From: Candidatus Fermentibacterota bacterium | Lineage (GTDB): Bacteria; Fermentibacterota; Fermentibacteria; Fermentibacterales; JCC-6 | Assembly (NCBI GenBank): GCA_014728175.1 | Contig: WJMA01000013.1 | Span: 1 to 64,000, forward strand | Length of the DNA stretch: 64,000 bases | Direction of reading: 5' to 3' | Part shown: positions 50,977 through 61,079 of the stretch, in pieces | Layout of the letters: each line of letters begins with the position of its first letter | Numbering within the stretch: the stretch's first letter is position 1 | Notes under the pieces: generated by a model | What the model was told of the DNA's origin: nothing | The model's input: only the letters and a program-made list of their open reading frames with translations | The model's database searches: none | Made by a program: the position numbers and the translations under genes

Positions 50977-52536
50977 CTAACCCTTACCGTCTCCGAGCCT
51001 TTTCTTGATAAGCTCCTGCTGACCTATGGTGAGCAGGTTGTTCATGAACCAGTAGAGGGTGAGACCGGCGGGAAACCTCATGAACAGCCATGTGAACAGG
51101 ACGGGCATGAAGTAGACCATGCCCTTCTGCTTGGGGTCGGTGACCGTCATCTTCTGCTGGACGAACATCGACACCCCCATAAGAACCGGCAGCAGGCCTA
51201 TTCCCGAAAGCCCCAGCACGCTGGTGCCGAACGGGATAAGTATCTCCGGCCGGGAGAGATCGCGGATCCAGAGCACGAACTCCGCGCCCCTCAGCTCGAC
51301 CATGTTGGAGAGAACTCTGTACAGGGCGAAGAAGAACGGCATCTGCAGCAAAAGTGGGAAGCAACCGCCCAGAGGGTTGACGCCCTCCTCGTGGTATAGC
51401 TTCTGCAGCTCCTTGTGCTGCCTTTGGGAATCGTCTTTGTGCTTCTTCTGTATCTCCCGCAGTTTGGGCTGGACCTCCTTGAGCTTCTGCATCGATTTGA
51501 AGCTCTTGCTGGTAAGAGGCATCAGTATCAGCTTCAGGGCCAGCGATATGATGATTATCCTCAACCCCCAGTTGCCCACGAAGGAGAGCGCGGAGGTTCC
51601 GAACCAGAACACTATCTTTCCGATCCAGCGGATTATCGGCCACCCGAAGTCAACCATCTCGTCGGTTCTACTGCCCAGCCTGGACAGGTCCCTGTAGCTT
51701 ACCGGTCCCGCATAGACGGTAAGGTTGCCGTCGCTGATGCTCACCCCGGGCGACTCCTCCCCGGCCGGCTCCAGGAAGGCCTCGGCCCTCTCCGAGGTCT
51801 CCGGCAGCATGATTACCACGAAGTACTTGGATCTGACCCCCGCCCACAGGCAACGACCCACCGGCTTCTCCTCGTCCACGTCCTCCGCGTCCTCGTCCCT
51901 CTTCTTGTCCGTATACCAGACCGCCTGGAAGTATTTGCCCGGCTTTACGTCCCTCTCCGTCACCGGCAGTATCTTCGGGGCCAGGGCGGTCGAGGGGCCC
52001 AATCCTTGGCTTCTGAGCCCGAAGGCGTAGCTTCCCGGATGGAACGTGTACTCCAACGTGCTTCCGTCGGCTCCCTCCAGGGTCAGGGTGGTGGTCTCCT
52101 CCACCTTCAGGGTGTCCGGGGCGTTGGTGGAGAACGCTCCCCCGGGAGGGGCCTCGACGGCAAACATGCTTCCACCCGCGAGATCCACGGGGAGGCCCTC
52201 GTCTACGCTTAAATCGTTGTAATTTATTAGTTGCCAGGAAGTTATATTTCCGTTGCCCGTGCTTACCACTCCCTCAACGAGCCTCCCCCCGCTACCGTCG
52301 GAAATAAGCACGGTAATCGTTCTGGCGGTGATATCGATGCTTTCCGGAAGGGTCGGCGCCGTCCGCAGGGTGGTGTCCGGGGACTCGATCTCGACCGGGG
52401 TGTCATCGGAGGGCTGAGGGGATGGGGAGGCCGGCGGCTGCTCCTGCCGGTTGCTCTTGCCGGTAAGCGCCCAGCTCACGAAAAGAACGGCGGCCATCAG
52501 CACCGCCGCCAGGAACAACCTCTTTTGGTCGCTCAC
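50977..52536 (-). CDS. yidC: Membrane protein insertase YidC
   Basis: Inserts membrane proteins alone or with Sec. The 519 residues are the long Gram-negative type: an N-terminal membrane helix (about 8-25), a large periplasmic P1 beta domain (about 50-300) and the conserved C-terminal helices with Met-Pro-Leu-Thr-x-Lys-Ser near 365 and Pro-Leu-Leu-Leu-Gln-Met-Pro-Phe-Phe near 420. That form supports a diderm host. GTG start overlaps the yidD stop. No khpB/jag gene lies between it and mnmE. Confidence 0.96.
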   Translation of the reverse strand: MSDQKRLFLAAVLMAAVLFVSWALTGKSNRQEQPPASPSPQPSDDTPVEIESPDTTLRTAPTLPESIDITARTITVLISDGSGGRLVEGVVSTGNGNITSWQLINYNDLSVDEGLPVDLAGGSMFAVEAPPGGAFSTNAPDTLKVEETTTLTLEGADGSTLEYTFHPGSYAFGLRSQGLGPSTALAPKILPVTERDVKPGKYFQAVWYTDKKRDEDAEDVDEEKPVGRCLWAGVRSKYFVVIMLPETSERAEAFLEPAGEESPGVSISDGNLTVYAGPVSYRDLSRLGSRTDEMVDFGWPIIRWIGKIVFWFGTSALSFVGNWGLRIIIISLALKLILMPLTSKSFKSMQKLKEVQPKLREIQKKHKDDSQRQHKELQKLYHEEGVNPLGGCFPLLLQMPFFFALYRVLSNMVELRGAEFVLWIRDLSRPEILIPFGTSVLGLSGIGLLPVLMGVSMFVQQKMTVTDPKQKGMVYFMPVLFTWLFMRFPAGLTLYWFMNNLLTIGQQELIKKRLGDGKG

Positions 52537-52772
52537 CGCTTCTTCTTCCTGCTCTCCCAGCTCGTAGGGACGGGGTCGTATCCGCCGCCGCACAGCGGAT
52601 GGCACCGGATCAACCTTCTGAACGCCAGGCAAATCCCGCGCAAGACACCGAATCTCCTAATGGCTATCTGGGCGTATACGCTGCACGTGGGGCTGAACCT
52701 GCAGCTGGGCGGCGCCAAAGGAGACAGCATCCTTCTGTAAAGCCCTATCAATCGAGCCAGTGCCTCACTCAA
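52533..52772 (-). CDS. yidD: Membrane protein insertion efficiency factor YidD
   Basis: A 79-residue protein with the YidD core: Leu-Ile-Gly-Leu-Tyr-Arg-Arg-x-Leu-Ser-Pro, Pro-Ser-Cys-Arg-Phe-x-Pro-Thr-Cys-Ser-x-Tyr-Ala and Cys-His-Pro-x-x-x-Gly-Gly-x-Asp-Pro-Val-Pro. TTG at 52772 fits the family start and overlaps the end of rnpA by 8 bases; the frame is open 15 codons above. It lies in the standard order between rnpA and yidC. Confidence 0.93.
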   Translation of the reverse strand: MSEALARLIGLYRRMLSPLAPPSCRFSPTCSVYAQIAIRRFGVLRGICLAFRRLIRCHPLCGGGYDPVPTSWESRKKKR

Positions 52773-53097
52773 CGTCCCTCTCGATCCTTTCCGCCAGGGC
52801 CTTGAATTCCTCACCAAGGTCCTTCTTTCTCACCGAGGACAAGCTGGTCGCGGGCATCACCACGACGTCCACTGGCAGCTCTTTTAGCGCCTCGGCGGCC
52901 AGATGGCGGATTCTCCTCTTGAACCGGTTTCGCTGTACCGAGTTTCCATACCTGGTCGATACGGAGAATCCCAGCCGCCCCTTTTTCCCACCATTGGGCA
53001 TGAAGGCCGCTTTCAGCCACTCTCCGTGGAACCATTTGCCCAACCTGAAGGTCCGCCTGAAATCCTTGGGCTTCTTGAGGCTCTCCATAAGGCCCAT
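52765..53097 (-). CDS. rnpA: Ribonuclease P protein component
   Basis: The protein subunit that helps the RNase P RNA trim tRNA 5' leaders. The 110 residues are basic and carry the RNR motif Arg-Asn-Arg-Phe-Lys-Arg-Arg-Ile-Arg near 56-64, with Phe-Arg-Arg-Thr-Phe-Arg at the start. It begins 12 bp after rpmH. An ATG three codons downstream is an alternative start; neither has a strong ribosome site. Confidence 0.94.
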   Translation of the reverse strand: MGLMESLKKPKDFRRTFRLGKWFHGEWLKAAFMPNGGKKGRLGFSVSTRYGNSVQRNRFKRRIRHLAAEALKELPVDVVVMPATSLSSVRKKDLGEEFKALAERIERDVE

Positions 53098-53109
53098 CGC
53101 TACTACGGG

Positions 53110-53244
53110 CTAAGGAGCCAGCCGCTTGCGCCCCTTTCGGCGTCTGGAGTTGAGTATCTTTCTCCCACTCTTCGTGGACTTCCGGGCCCGGAAGCCATGC
53201 TTCCGTGACCGGGACCTGCGGCTCGGTTGGTACGTTCGTTTCAT
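53110..53244 (-). CDS. rpmH: Ribosomal protein L34
   Basis: A 44-residue, Arg/Lys-rich 50S protein with the textbook sequence pattern: Met-Lys-Arg-Thr-Tyr-Gln-Pro-Ser at the start, Arg-Lys-His-Gly-Phe-Arg-Ala-Arg in the middle and Arg-Arg-Arg-Lys-Gly-Arg near the end. GGGAG lies eight bases before the ATG. As in most bacteria it is the first gene on the minus strand from the origin, followed by rnpA. Confidence 0.97.
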   Translation of the reverse strand: MKRTYQPSRRSRSRKHGFRARKSTKSGRKILNSRRRKGRKRLAP

Positions 53245-53323
53245 CCGAAAGACTCCCTGTTGTTGCCGGATCCAAAAATCGACTCTTGACGGACAGAGCT
53301 GTAAGCAGAGAATATTACGAAGA

Positions 53324-53339
53324 GCTTCGCCAGCGAAGC
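53324..53339. repeat. Short inverted repeat in the rpmH leader
   Basis: GCTTCGC and GCGAAGC form a perfect 7-bp inverted repeat separated by CA. It lies where transcription of rpmH would start, so it could be a leader hairpin or a protein site; no T-run follows. Confidence 0.5.
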
Positions 53340-53342
53340 AGA

Positions 53343-53371
53343 AAGCTAGCCAGCTATGTTCTATCTGTCAA
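53343..53371 (-). promoter_or_regulatory. Promoter of rpmH-rnpA
   Basis: On the minus strand a consensus TTGACA (53366-53371) and TAGCTT (53343-53348) are 17 bp apart, with a start near 53336 and a ~90 nt leader. Confidence 0.5.
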
Positions 53372-53483
53372 CCATTGGTGGAACTAGCAATTGCGTACCC
53401 GGAAAGAATCAACAAAAGACTCGCGTCCATCTGTTGATGTTTCTTAAATCGTTGTTGGAAAGATAGATATGCTTGCAATTTCT

Positions 53484-53492
53484 TGTGGATAA
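53484..53492 (-). other. DnaA box (perfect)
   Basis: TGTGGATAA on the plus strand is the complement of the consensus TTATCCACA, 58 bp before the dnaA start. Confidence 0.85.
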
Positions 53493-53549
53493 TTTTGTTG
53501 AAAACCTTTTTTTCCTGTGGCTCCTACCGACTTATGGAACCTTAGCCCC

Positions 53550-54884
53550 ATGAGCGACCTCGACCCCGAATCCCTCTGGGGCGACGTGCTCCATTCCGCC
53601 CGGGAGAATCTCTCTCCCTCCAGCTACCGGACCTGGTTGGCCGACTCCTCCTTCGAGGCGTTCGATGACTCCCGGTTCGTGGTCCGCTTCCCCAACGAGT
53701 TCGTGGCCAGGTGGGCCAAGGCTCATTACGGAGAGGTCCTGGAGGAATCGCTACGCAGCTGCAGCGGTAGGTCCGATCTATCACTGGTCTGCGTAGGCGA
53801 CCCGGCCAGGCCCAAGGACCGGGCACCAACCAGGAGAAAACGCTCCCGCAACAGCAACAGCTACCTCCATCCAAGCTACACCTTCGACAATTTCGTGGCC
53901 GGGTCTTCCAACGAGCTGGCGCATGCCGGGGCCCTAGCCGTCGCGCAGGAGCTGGGTAACTCCAGCTACAACCCTCTTTTCATCTATGGCGGCGTCGGAC
54001 TCGGAAAGACCCATTTGATACAGGCGGTCGCACACTACGTGCAGCAGAACCAAACGGCCAAGACCTTCAAGTATCTGTCCTCCGAGCAGTTCACCCATCA
54101 GGTGGTCAGTGCAATCAGGAACGGGCCCGCCTCTGTCACCGACTTCCGAAGCCAGTACATGAAACTGGACCTCCTATTGATGGACGACATCCAGTTCCTA
54201 GCCAACAAGGAGAGAACGCAGGTGGAATTTTTCCACAGGTTCAACGAGCTTTACCAGAACGGACGGCAGATAGTCCTGACCTCCGACCGCCCTCCCAACG
54301 AGATAAAGCCCCTGGAGGAGAGGCTTGTATCCCGCTTCGAGTCCGGGCTGGTGGCGGACATACAGCCTCCCGAGTTCGAGATGCGCCTGGCCATTCTGGA
54401 GCTGAAAGTTCGTGACGAGGGAGTATACTTTCCCTCCGACGTCCTCTCCTTCATTGCCTCCACCATTAAGAGCAACGTAAGGCAGCTGGAGGGCGCGGTT
54501 CACCGCCTGGCGGCCACTTCCAGGATTACCGGCAGGGACGTGAACATAGAGATGGCTCGCAAGGTGATCTCCGACTTCCTGGGCTCGCAGGCCCGCAGGC
54601 TTACTCCAGGCTCGATATCTTCGCTGGTCGCCGAGGAGTTCTCCATCTCCCCCACCCAACTCAAGGGAAAGGGCAGAAAGAGGGATGTCCTCATACCCAG
54701 GCAGGTAGCCATGTTCCTCATACGCGACCTTACCAGCATTTCCCTCTCCGACATCGGCAGTTTCTTCTCCGGCCGGGATCACTCCACCGTTCTCAACTCC
54801 ATAGAGCGCATAAAGCAGCTTTGCGAGGAAGACAGTGGTCTGCGAAGAAAGGTCGAGGAAGTCCGCAACCGTCTCACCCGGTAG
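53550..54884 (+). CDS. dnaA: Chromosomal replication initiator DnaA
   Basis: Binds DnaA boxes, melts the origin and loads helicase. The 444 residues have domain I (Leu-Trp-Gly-Asp-Val-Leu, Tyr-x-Thr-Trp-Leu), a short linker, the AAA+ domain with Walker A Gly-Gly-Val-Gly-Leu-Gly-Lys-Thr-His near 147 and Leu-Leu-Met-Asp-Asp-Ile-Gln near 208, and domain IV with Gly-Arg-Asp-His-Ser-Thr-Val-Leu near 411. ATG at 53550 matches family starts; a GTG 11 codons upstream is in frame but lies in the T-rich origin DNA without a ribosome site. Confidence 0.97.
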   Translation: MSDLDPESLWGDVLHSARENLSPSSYRTWLADSSFEAFDDSRFVVRFPNEFVARWAKAHYGEVLEESLRSCSGRSDLSLVCVGDPARPKDRAPTRRKRSRNSNSYLHPSYTFDNFVAGSSNELAHAGALAVAQELGNSSYNPLFIYGGVGLGKTHLIQAVAHYVQQNQTAKTFKYLSSEQFTHQVVSAIRNGPASVTDFRSQYMKLDLLLMDDIQFLANKERTQVEFFHRFNELYQNGRQIVLTSDRPPNEIKPLEERLVSRFESGLVADIQPPEFEMRLAILELKVRDEGVYFPSDVLSFIASTIKSNVRQLEGAVHRLAATSRITGRDVNIEMARKVISDFLGSQARRLTPGSISSLVAEEFSISPTQLKGKGRKRDVLIPRQVAMFLIRDLTSISLSDIGSFFSGRDHSTVLNSIERIKQLCEEDSGLRRKVEEVRNRLTR

Positions 54885-55109
54885 TGGAAAAAGCTGTAGA
54901 TAAACGCCTATCAACCACCCCCTTTTTCCACAACTCCTTCCACCCGTGGAAAAGTGCCTCCTGGTTGGAAGGTTTTCCATACTTTCTCCACAGCCGTTTC
55001 TCCCGCCGTAAAGGCTGTTGGAGGTGGTTCTTCCACATACCAACATGTATAATTACAATAACAGGATAACTGCATTTACTATCTTCTCTAATGCCGGAGG
55101 ATTGTATCC
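54885..55109. other. Origin region, part 2 (dnaA-dnaN intergenic, DnaA-box cluster)
   Basis: These 225 bp hold several DnaA-box-like 9-mers: TGTAGATAA at 54895-54903, TTTTCCACA at 54924-54932 and TTCTCCACA at 54984-54992 (each 8 of 9 to the consensus), plus weaker TTTTCCATA at 54973-54981 and TCTTCCACA at 55029-55037. An AT-rich stretch (about 55038-55090) follows and could be the unwinding element. This suggests that the main origin lies between dnaA and dnaN. Confidence 0.65.
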
Positions 55110-56228
55110 ATGATAAAGCTCCTGGTTTCCCATCCCGATCTGCTGGAAGGCTTGAACACGGTGGCGACCGCCTTGCCCCCCAGAACCAGCCTTCCATCGC
55201 TCACCAACATACTTCTGCAGACCCATGAGGATCGACTGGACATGGCGGCGACGGATCTGGACACCACGGTTACCACCAGCATACCGGCAACAATAACCAC
55301 GCCGGGTTCCATAGCCCTGCCCGGAAAGAAGCTACACGAGATAGTAAAGGAGCTTCCGGGCGGAGACGTGCACATGAGTGGTACGGGAAACCGGGTAGGG
55401 ATGAACTGTGAGAAGAGCTCTTTCACCCTTAGTGGAAGCCCGACCGATTCGTTTCCCACCCTCCCCGGGAAGAGCGATGAGCAGCCGGTGGTACTGCCCA
55501 TAGAGGTTCTGGCCGACGCTATAAACCGTACGTCCTACGCGGTTGCGAAAGACGACTACCGGCCGGCCCTAAACGGTGCGTTGTGGAAGATGGATCAGGA
55601 GGGATTCGAAATGGTGGCCACCGACGGTCACAGGTTGGCCCGGATATTCCTGCCGGGAATAAGCCACCAAAGCGGGGTGGAAGCCATAATTGCTCCCAAG
55701 GCTCTAAGGCTCCTGGCCAGACTGGCCGGAGAGGGAGAGGTGGAGATCTGCTTCCAGGGGTCGCAGGTATCGTTCGATTTCGGTAGTACGACCATTTTCA
55801 GCCGAACCATAGAAGGTCCGTACCCGCCGTACGAGAAAGTTATTCCTTCCGGCAACGACAAGGGGTTGCTTATCGACCGCGATAATCTGGTGGCGGCGTT
55901 GAGGAGGATGAGGATAATAGCCAATCCGGCGACCCATCAGGTAAGGTTGACGCTGGAGAAGGACAACCAGTCTCTGGAGGCTGAGTACGCCGAAGCCGGG
56001 GAAGCTCACGAGAAGCTGGAAGGCGAGTACGATGGAGAGCCGCTTCAAATCGGCTTCAACGGTGATTTCCTGCGCGAGATATTGCGGAACATGTCTGGTG
56101 AACGGGTTCTCCTCAAGATGAAGAACAGCTCCACGGCTGTGGTCATAGAGGAAGAGGAGCCAGACGCCAGCAAGGAGTACATAGCGCTCCTCATGCCCGT
56201 CAAGCTTCCCTCGACCGACGAGGGTTAG
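55110..56228 (+). CDS. dnaN: DNA polymerase III beta subunit (sliding clamp)
   Basis: The ring-shaped processivity clamp. The 372 residues have the three-fold clamp pattern with Thr-Asp-Gly-His-Arg-Leu near 170-176 and a final Leu-Met-Pro-Val-Lys-Leu that lines the partner-binding pocket. It follows dnaA across the box cluster and precedes a DUF721 gene, with no recF. Confidence 0.96.
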   Translation: MIKLLVSHPDLLEGLNTVATALPPRTSLPSLTNILLQTHEDRLDMAATDLDTTVTTSIPATITTPGSIALPGKKLHEIVKELPGGDVHMSGTGNRVGMNCEKSSFTLSGSPTDSFPTLPGKSDEQPVVLPIEVLADAINRTSYAVAKDDYRPALNGALWKMDQEGFEMVATDGHRLARIFLPGISHQSGVEAIIAPKALRLLARLAGEGEVEICFQGSQVSFDFGSTTIFSRTIEGPYPPYEKVIPSGNDKGLLIDRDNLVAALRRMRIIANPATHQVRLTLEKDNQSLEAEYAEAGEAHEKLEGEYDGEPLQIGFNGDFLREILRNMSGERVLLKMKNSSTAVVIEEEEPDASKEYIALLMPVKLPSTDEG

Positions 56229-56254
56229 ACGGGTCGGGATCTCTCGAGAGAAGC

Positions 56255-56551
56255 ATGAAGAAGCTCAGTGAGCTCCTGAGGGAGACGGGGGTACAGGCAG
56301 CCGAGCCGGAGAGGTTGTGCCGCGAGAGGGCGGTTTCCTCATGGACGGATGCCTTCGGTGAAGACGTTAGTGACCTGGTCCGTTCGGTAGGCTTCCAGGG
56401 ATCGACGCTGCTGGTCGGAGTCGCCCACCCGGCGGCGGCCATGGAGCTGCGTATGAGGTCCGAGTCCATTCTAAGGAGGATGAACCGGCTGGCGGGCTGT
56501 ATTGCGTTCACCTCCGTGAGAATGACCGGTGTGCGTAGGCAGAACGACTGA
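56255..56551 (+). CDS. DUF721 (DciA-like) protein
   Basis: A 98-residue protein with the DUF721 pattern: helical start, Trp in Val-Ser-Ser-Trp, a core Ser-Thr-Leu-Leu-Val-Gly-Val-Ala-His-Pro-Ala-Ala-Ala-Met-Glu-Leu and a final beta strand Ile-Ala-Phe-Thr-Ser-Val-Arg. DciA proteins of this family help load the DnaB helicase, and the gene lies between dnaN and gyrB as in many bacteria. It is a short version. Confidence 0.8.
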   Translation: MKKLSELLRETGVQAAEPERLCRERAVSSWTDAFGEDVSDLVRSVGFQGSTLLVGVAHPAAAMELRMRSESILRRMNRLAGCIAFTSVRMTGVRRQND

Positions 56552-58558
<2,007 letters not shown>

Positions 58559-58574
58559 CCCTTGGAGGGTTGAC

Positions 58575-61022
58575 TTGACCGAGAACACAACACGCAGGCT
58601 CCGGACCATAGAGCTCGAGGACGAGATGAAGCGCTCGTACATGGACTACTCCATGAGCGTCATAGTCTCCCGGGCGCTGCCCGACGTTCGTGACGGCCTT
58701 AAACCCGTCCACCGCCGAATACTCTACTCCATGTTCGAGCAGAGCCTTACCCACAGAAGGCCCTACAAGAAATCAGCGGCCGTGGTGGGTGACGTTCTGG
58801 GCAAGTACCATCCCCACGGTGACTCGGCGGTGTACGACGCGATGGTCAGGATGGCTCAGCAGTTCTCCCTGCTGTACCCCCTGGTGGACGGGCAGGGGAA
58901 TTTCGGCTCCCTGGACGGCGACCCGGCCGCCGCCTACAGGTACACCGAAGCCAGAATGTCCAGGGTGGGAGAGGAGCTCCTATCCGATATAGACAAGGAT
59001 ACCGTAGACTTCGCTCCCAACTTCGACGGCCGCCTGGAGGAGCCGGTGGTTATGCCTGCCGGCCTGCCCAACCTGCTGGTAAACGGGTCGGCGGGAATAG
59101 CGGTGGGAATGGCCACCAACATCCCCCCCCACAACCTGGGGGAGGTGGTCGAGGCCTGTTGCCGGCTGATAGAGGATCCCCGACTGGACGACGAAAGGCT
59201 GCTGGAAGTGGTCAAGGGGCCCGATTTCCCGGTGGGCGGAATAGTGATGGGGACCGAGGGGATCAAGGAAGCCTACCTTACCGGCCACGGCAAGATGACG
59301 ATCAGGGGTCGGGTAAGCGACGAGACCACTCCCCGGGACCGGGTGGCCCTGGTGGTGAACGAGATTCCCTACCAGGTGAACAAGGCGAAGCTGATATCCA
59401 AGATCGCCGACCTGGTCAGAGAGAAGAAAATCAAGGGGATAGCCGATCTCAGGGACGAGTCGGACCGGGAGGGAACCAGAGTCGTTATCGAGCTGAAGCA
59501 GGACGCGGTCAAGGAGGTGGTCCTGAACCAGCTCTACGAGCATTCCGCCCTTCAGACCACTTTCGGCGCCAACATGCTGGCCCTGGTGGGCGACAGACCA
59601 CGCCGCCTGACCCTGAGGGAGATGCTGGAGTGCTTCCTGGAGCACAGGCACGACGTGGTTCTGAGAAAGACCCGCTTCGATCTGGACAAGGCCAGGCAGC
59701 GCGCCCACATTGTCGAAGGCCTGCTCAAGGCACTGGACGAGATCGACCGGGTGATAGAGCTCGTAAGGGGGGCTCGGAACCGGGAAGAGGCCCAGGCCGC
59801 CCTCACGGAGGAGATGGGATTCAGCGAGGAGCAGTCCAGGGCGATTCTGGATATGCGCCTGCATCGGCTGACCGGCCTGGAGAGCGAGGAGCTGCGCGCC
59901 GAGAGGGAAGAGCTGGCTAAGACCATCGAGGAGCTGGAGAAGCTGGTCTCCAGCCGGAGCGAGCGTATGAATGTGGTGGGTGACCAGTTGCGGGAAATCT
60001 CGGAGAAGTACGCCCAGCCCCGCCGAACGACCATAGAGACCGACTTCTCCCCGGACCTGACCGTTGAGGACCTGATCCCCAACGACAGCATGGTGGTTAT
60101 GATCTCCCACTCCGGGTACATCAAGCGTCTCTCCCTCGATACCTACCGCAGCCAGCAGCGGGGGGGAAGGGGAATAATCGGGGCCACCACCAGAGACGAG
60201 GATTTCCTGGAGCAGGTCTTCGTGGCCGGCAATCACAGCTACATCCTGTTCTTCACCAACCAGGGCCGATGCCACTGGCTCAAGGTCTTCCAGGTACCGG
60301 AGGCCAGGAGGACCAGCAGGGGCAAGGCTCTGGTAAACCTGATCGATCTGGAGGAGAACGAGCGTCCGGTGGCCCATGTATGCGTCAAGGAGTTCGACGA
60401 GGACAGGTTCGTTCTTATGGCCACCAGCAACGGGTTGGTAAAGAAGACGCCATTGTCGGCCTACGGCAATCCCCGCCGGGTGGGGATATGGGCCATCCGC
60501 CTGGACGAGGGAAGCGAGCTTATCGGGGCGACGCTTACCTCCGGCAGCAGCGAGGTTCTGCTGGCGAAGAGATTGGGCCAGGCGAACAGGTTCGCCGAGA
60601 GCGAGGTAAGGCCCATGGGTCGCCATACCCGGGGGGTGGTGGGCATCCGGACCGAAGAGGACGACCGGCTGGTGAGCATGGTGGTGGCGGATGACCCCAC
60701 AACCATTCTTACCATTACCGAGAACGGATATGGCAAGAGAACGCTCCTGGAAGACTACAGACTGACCAAAAGGGCGACCAAGGGAGTCATCAACATAAAG
60801 TGCAGTGAGCGCAACGGACCGGTTACCAAGGCGATGCAGGTGACCGACGAGGACGAGTTGATCCTGGTATCCGCGAGGGGCATGGTCATAAGGGTGCCGG
60901 CCGAACAGATAAGCATCATAGGAAGGAACACGCAGGGAGTGAGACTGATGAACCTCCCGGATGGGGATCGGGTCGTTGATGCTGCCAGGGTACCGGTCGA
61001 CGAGGCCGAAGATGACAGCTGA
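58575..61022 (+). CDS. gyrA: DNA gyrase subunit A
   Basis: The breakage-reunion half of gyrase. The 815 residues show the catalytic Tyr in Ala-Tyr-Arg-Tyr-Thr-Glu-Ala-Arg near 120, the quinolone region Gly-Lys-Tyr-His-Pro-His-Gly-Asp-Ser with the sensitive-type Ser, and the GyrA box Gln-Gln-Arg-Gly-Gly-Arg-Gly near 522, which marks gyrase over topoisomerase IV. A six-bladed pinwheel C-terminal domain follows. TTG start with GGAGGG upstream. Confidence 0.98.
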   Translation: MTENTTRRLRTIELEDEMKRSYMDYSMSVIVSRALPDVRDGLKPVHRRILYSMFEQSLTHRRPYKKSAAVVGDVLGKYHPHGDSAVYDAMVRMAQQFSLLYPLVDGQGNFGSLDGDPAAAYRYTEARMSRVGEELLSDIDKDTVDFAPNFDGRLEEPVVMPAGLPNLLVNGSAGIAVGMATNIPPHNLGEVVEACCRLIEDPRLDDERLLEVVKGPDFPVGGIVMGTEGIKEAYLTGHGKMTIRGRVSDETTPRDRVALVVNEIPYQVNKAKLISKIADLVREKKIKGIADLRDESDREGTRVVIELKQDAVKEVVLNQLYEHSALQTTFGANMLALVGDRPRRLTLREMLECFLEHRHDVVLRKTRFDLDKARQRAHIVEGLLKALDEIDRVIELVRGARNREEAQAALTEEMGFSEEQSRAILDMRLHRLTGLESEELRAEREELAKTIEELEKLVSSRSERMNVVGDQLREISEKYAQPRRTTIETDFSPDLTVEDLIPNDSMVVMISHSGYIKRLSLDTYRSQQRGGRGIIGATTRDEDFLEQVFVAGNHSYILFFTNQGRCHWLKVFQVPEARRTSRGKALVNLIDLEENERPVAHVCVKEFDEDRFVLMATSNGLVKKTPLSAYGNPRRVGIWAIRLDEGSELIGATLTSGSSEVLLAKRLGQANRFAESEVRPMGRHTRGVVGIRTEEDDRLVSMVVADDPTTILTITENGYGKRTLLEDYRLTKRATKGVINIKCSERNGPVTKAMQVTDEDELILVSARGMVIRVPAEQISIIGRNTQGVRLMNLPDGDRVVDAARVPVDEAEDDS

Positions 61023-61079
61023 GCCCACCCAGGCGGCGGAGCCCGGTTTACCGGACCGGTCGGTGGTGATTAACCAGTC

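Larger units (their letters stand above)
53245..53549. other. Origin region, part 1 (rpmH-dnaA intergenic)
   Basis: These 305 bp between the divergent rpmH and dnaA genes hold the rpmH promoter and hairpin, then an AT-rich stretch (about 53440-53520) with a perfect DnaA box TGTGGATAA at 53484-53492 and T-rich tracts. Gene direction switches here from minus to plus. I take it as one half of a bipartite oriC. Confidence 0.7.
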
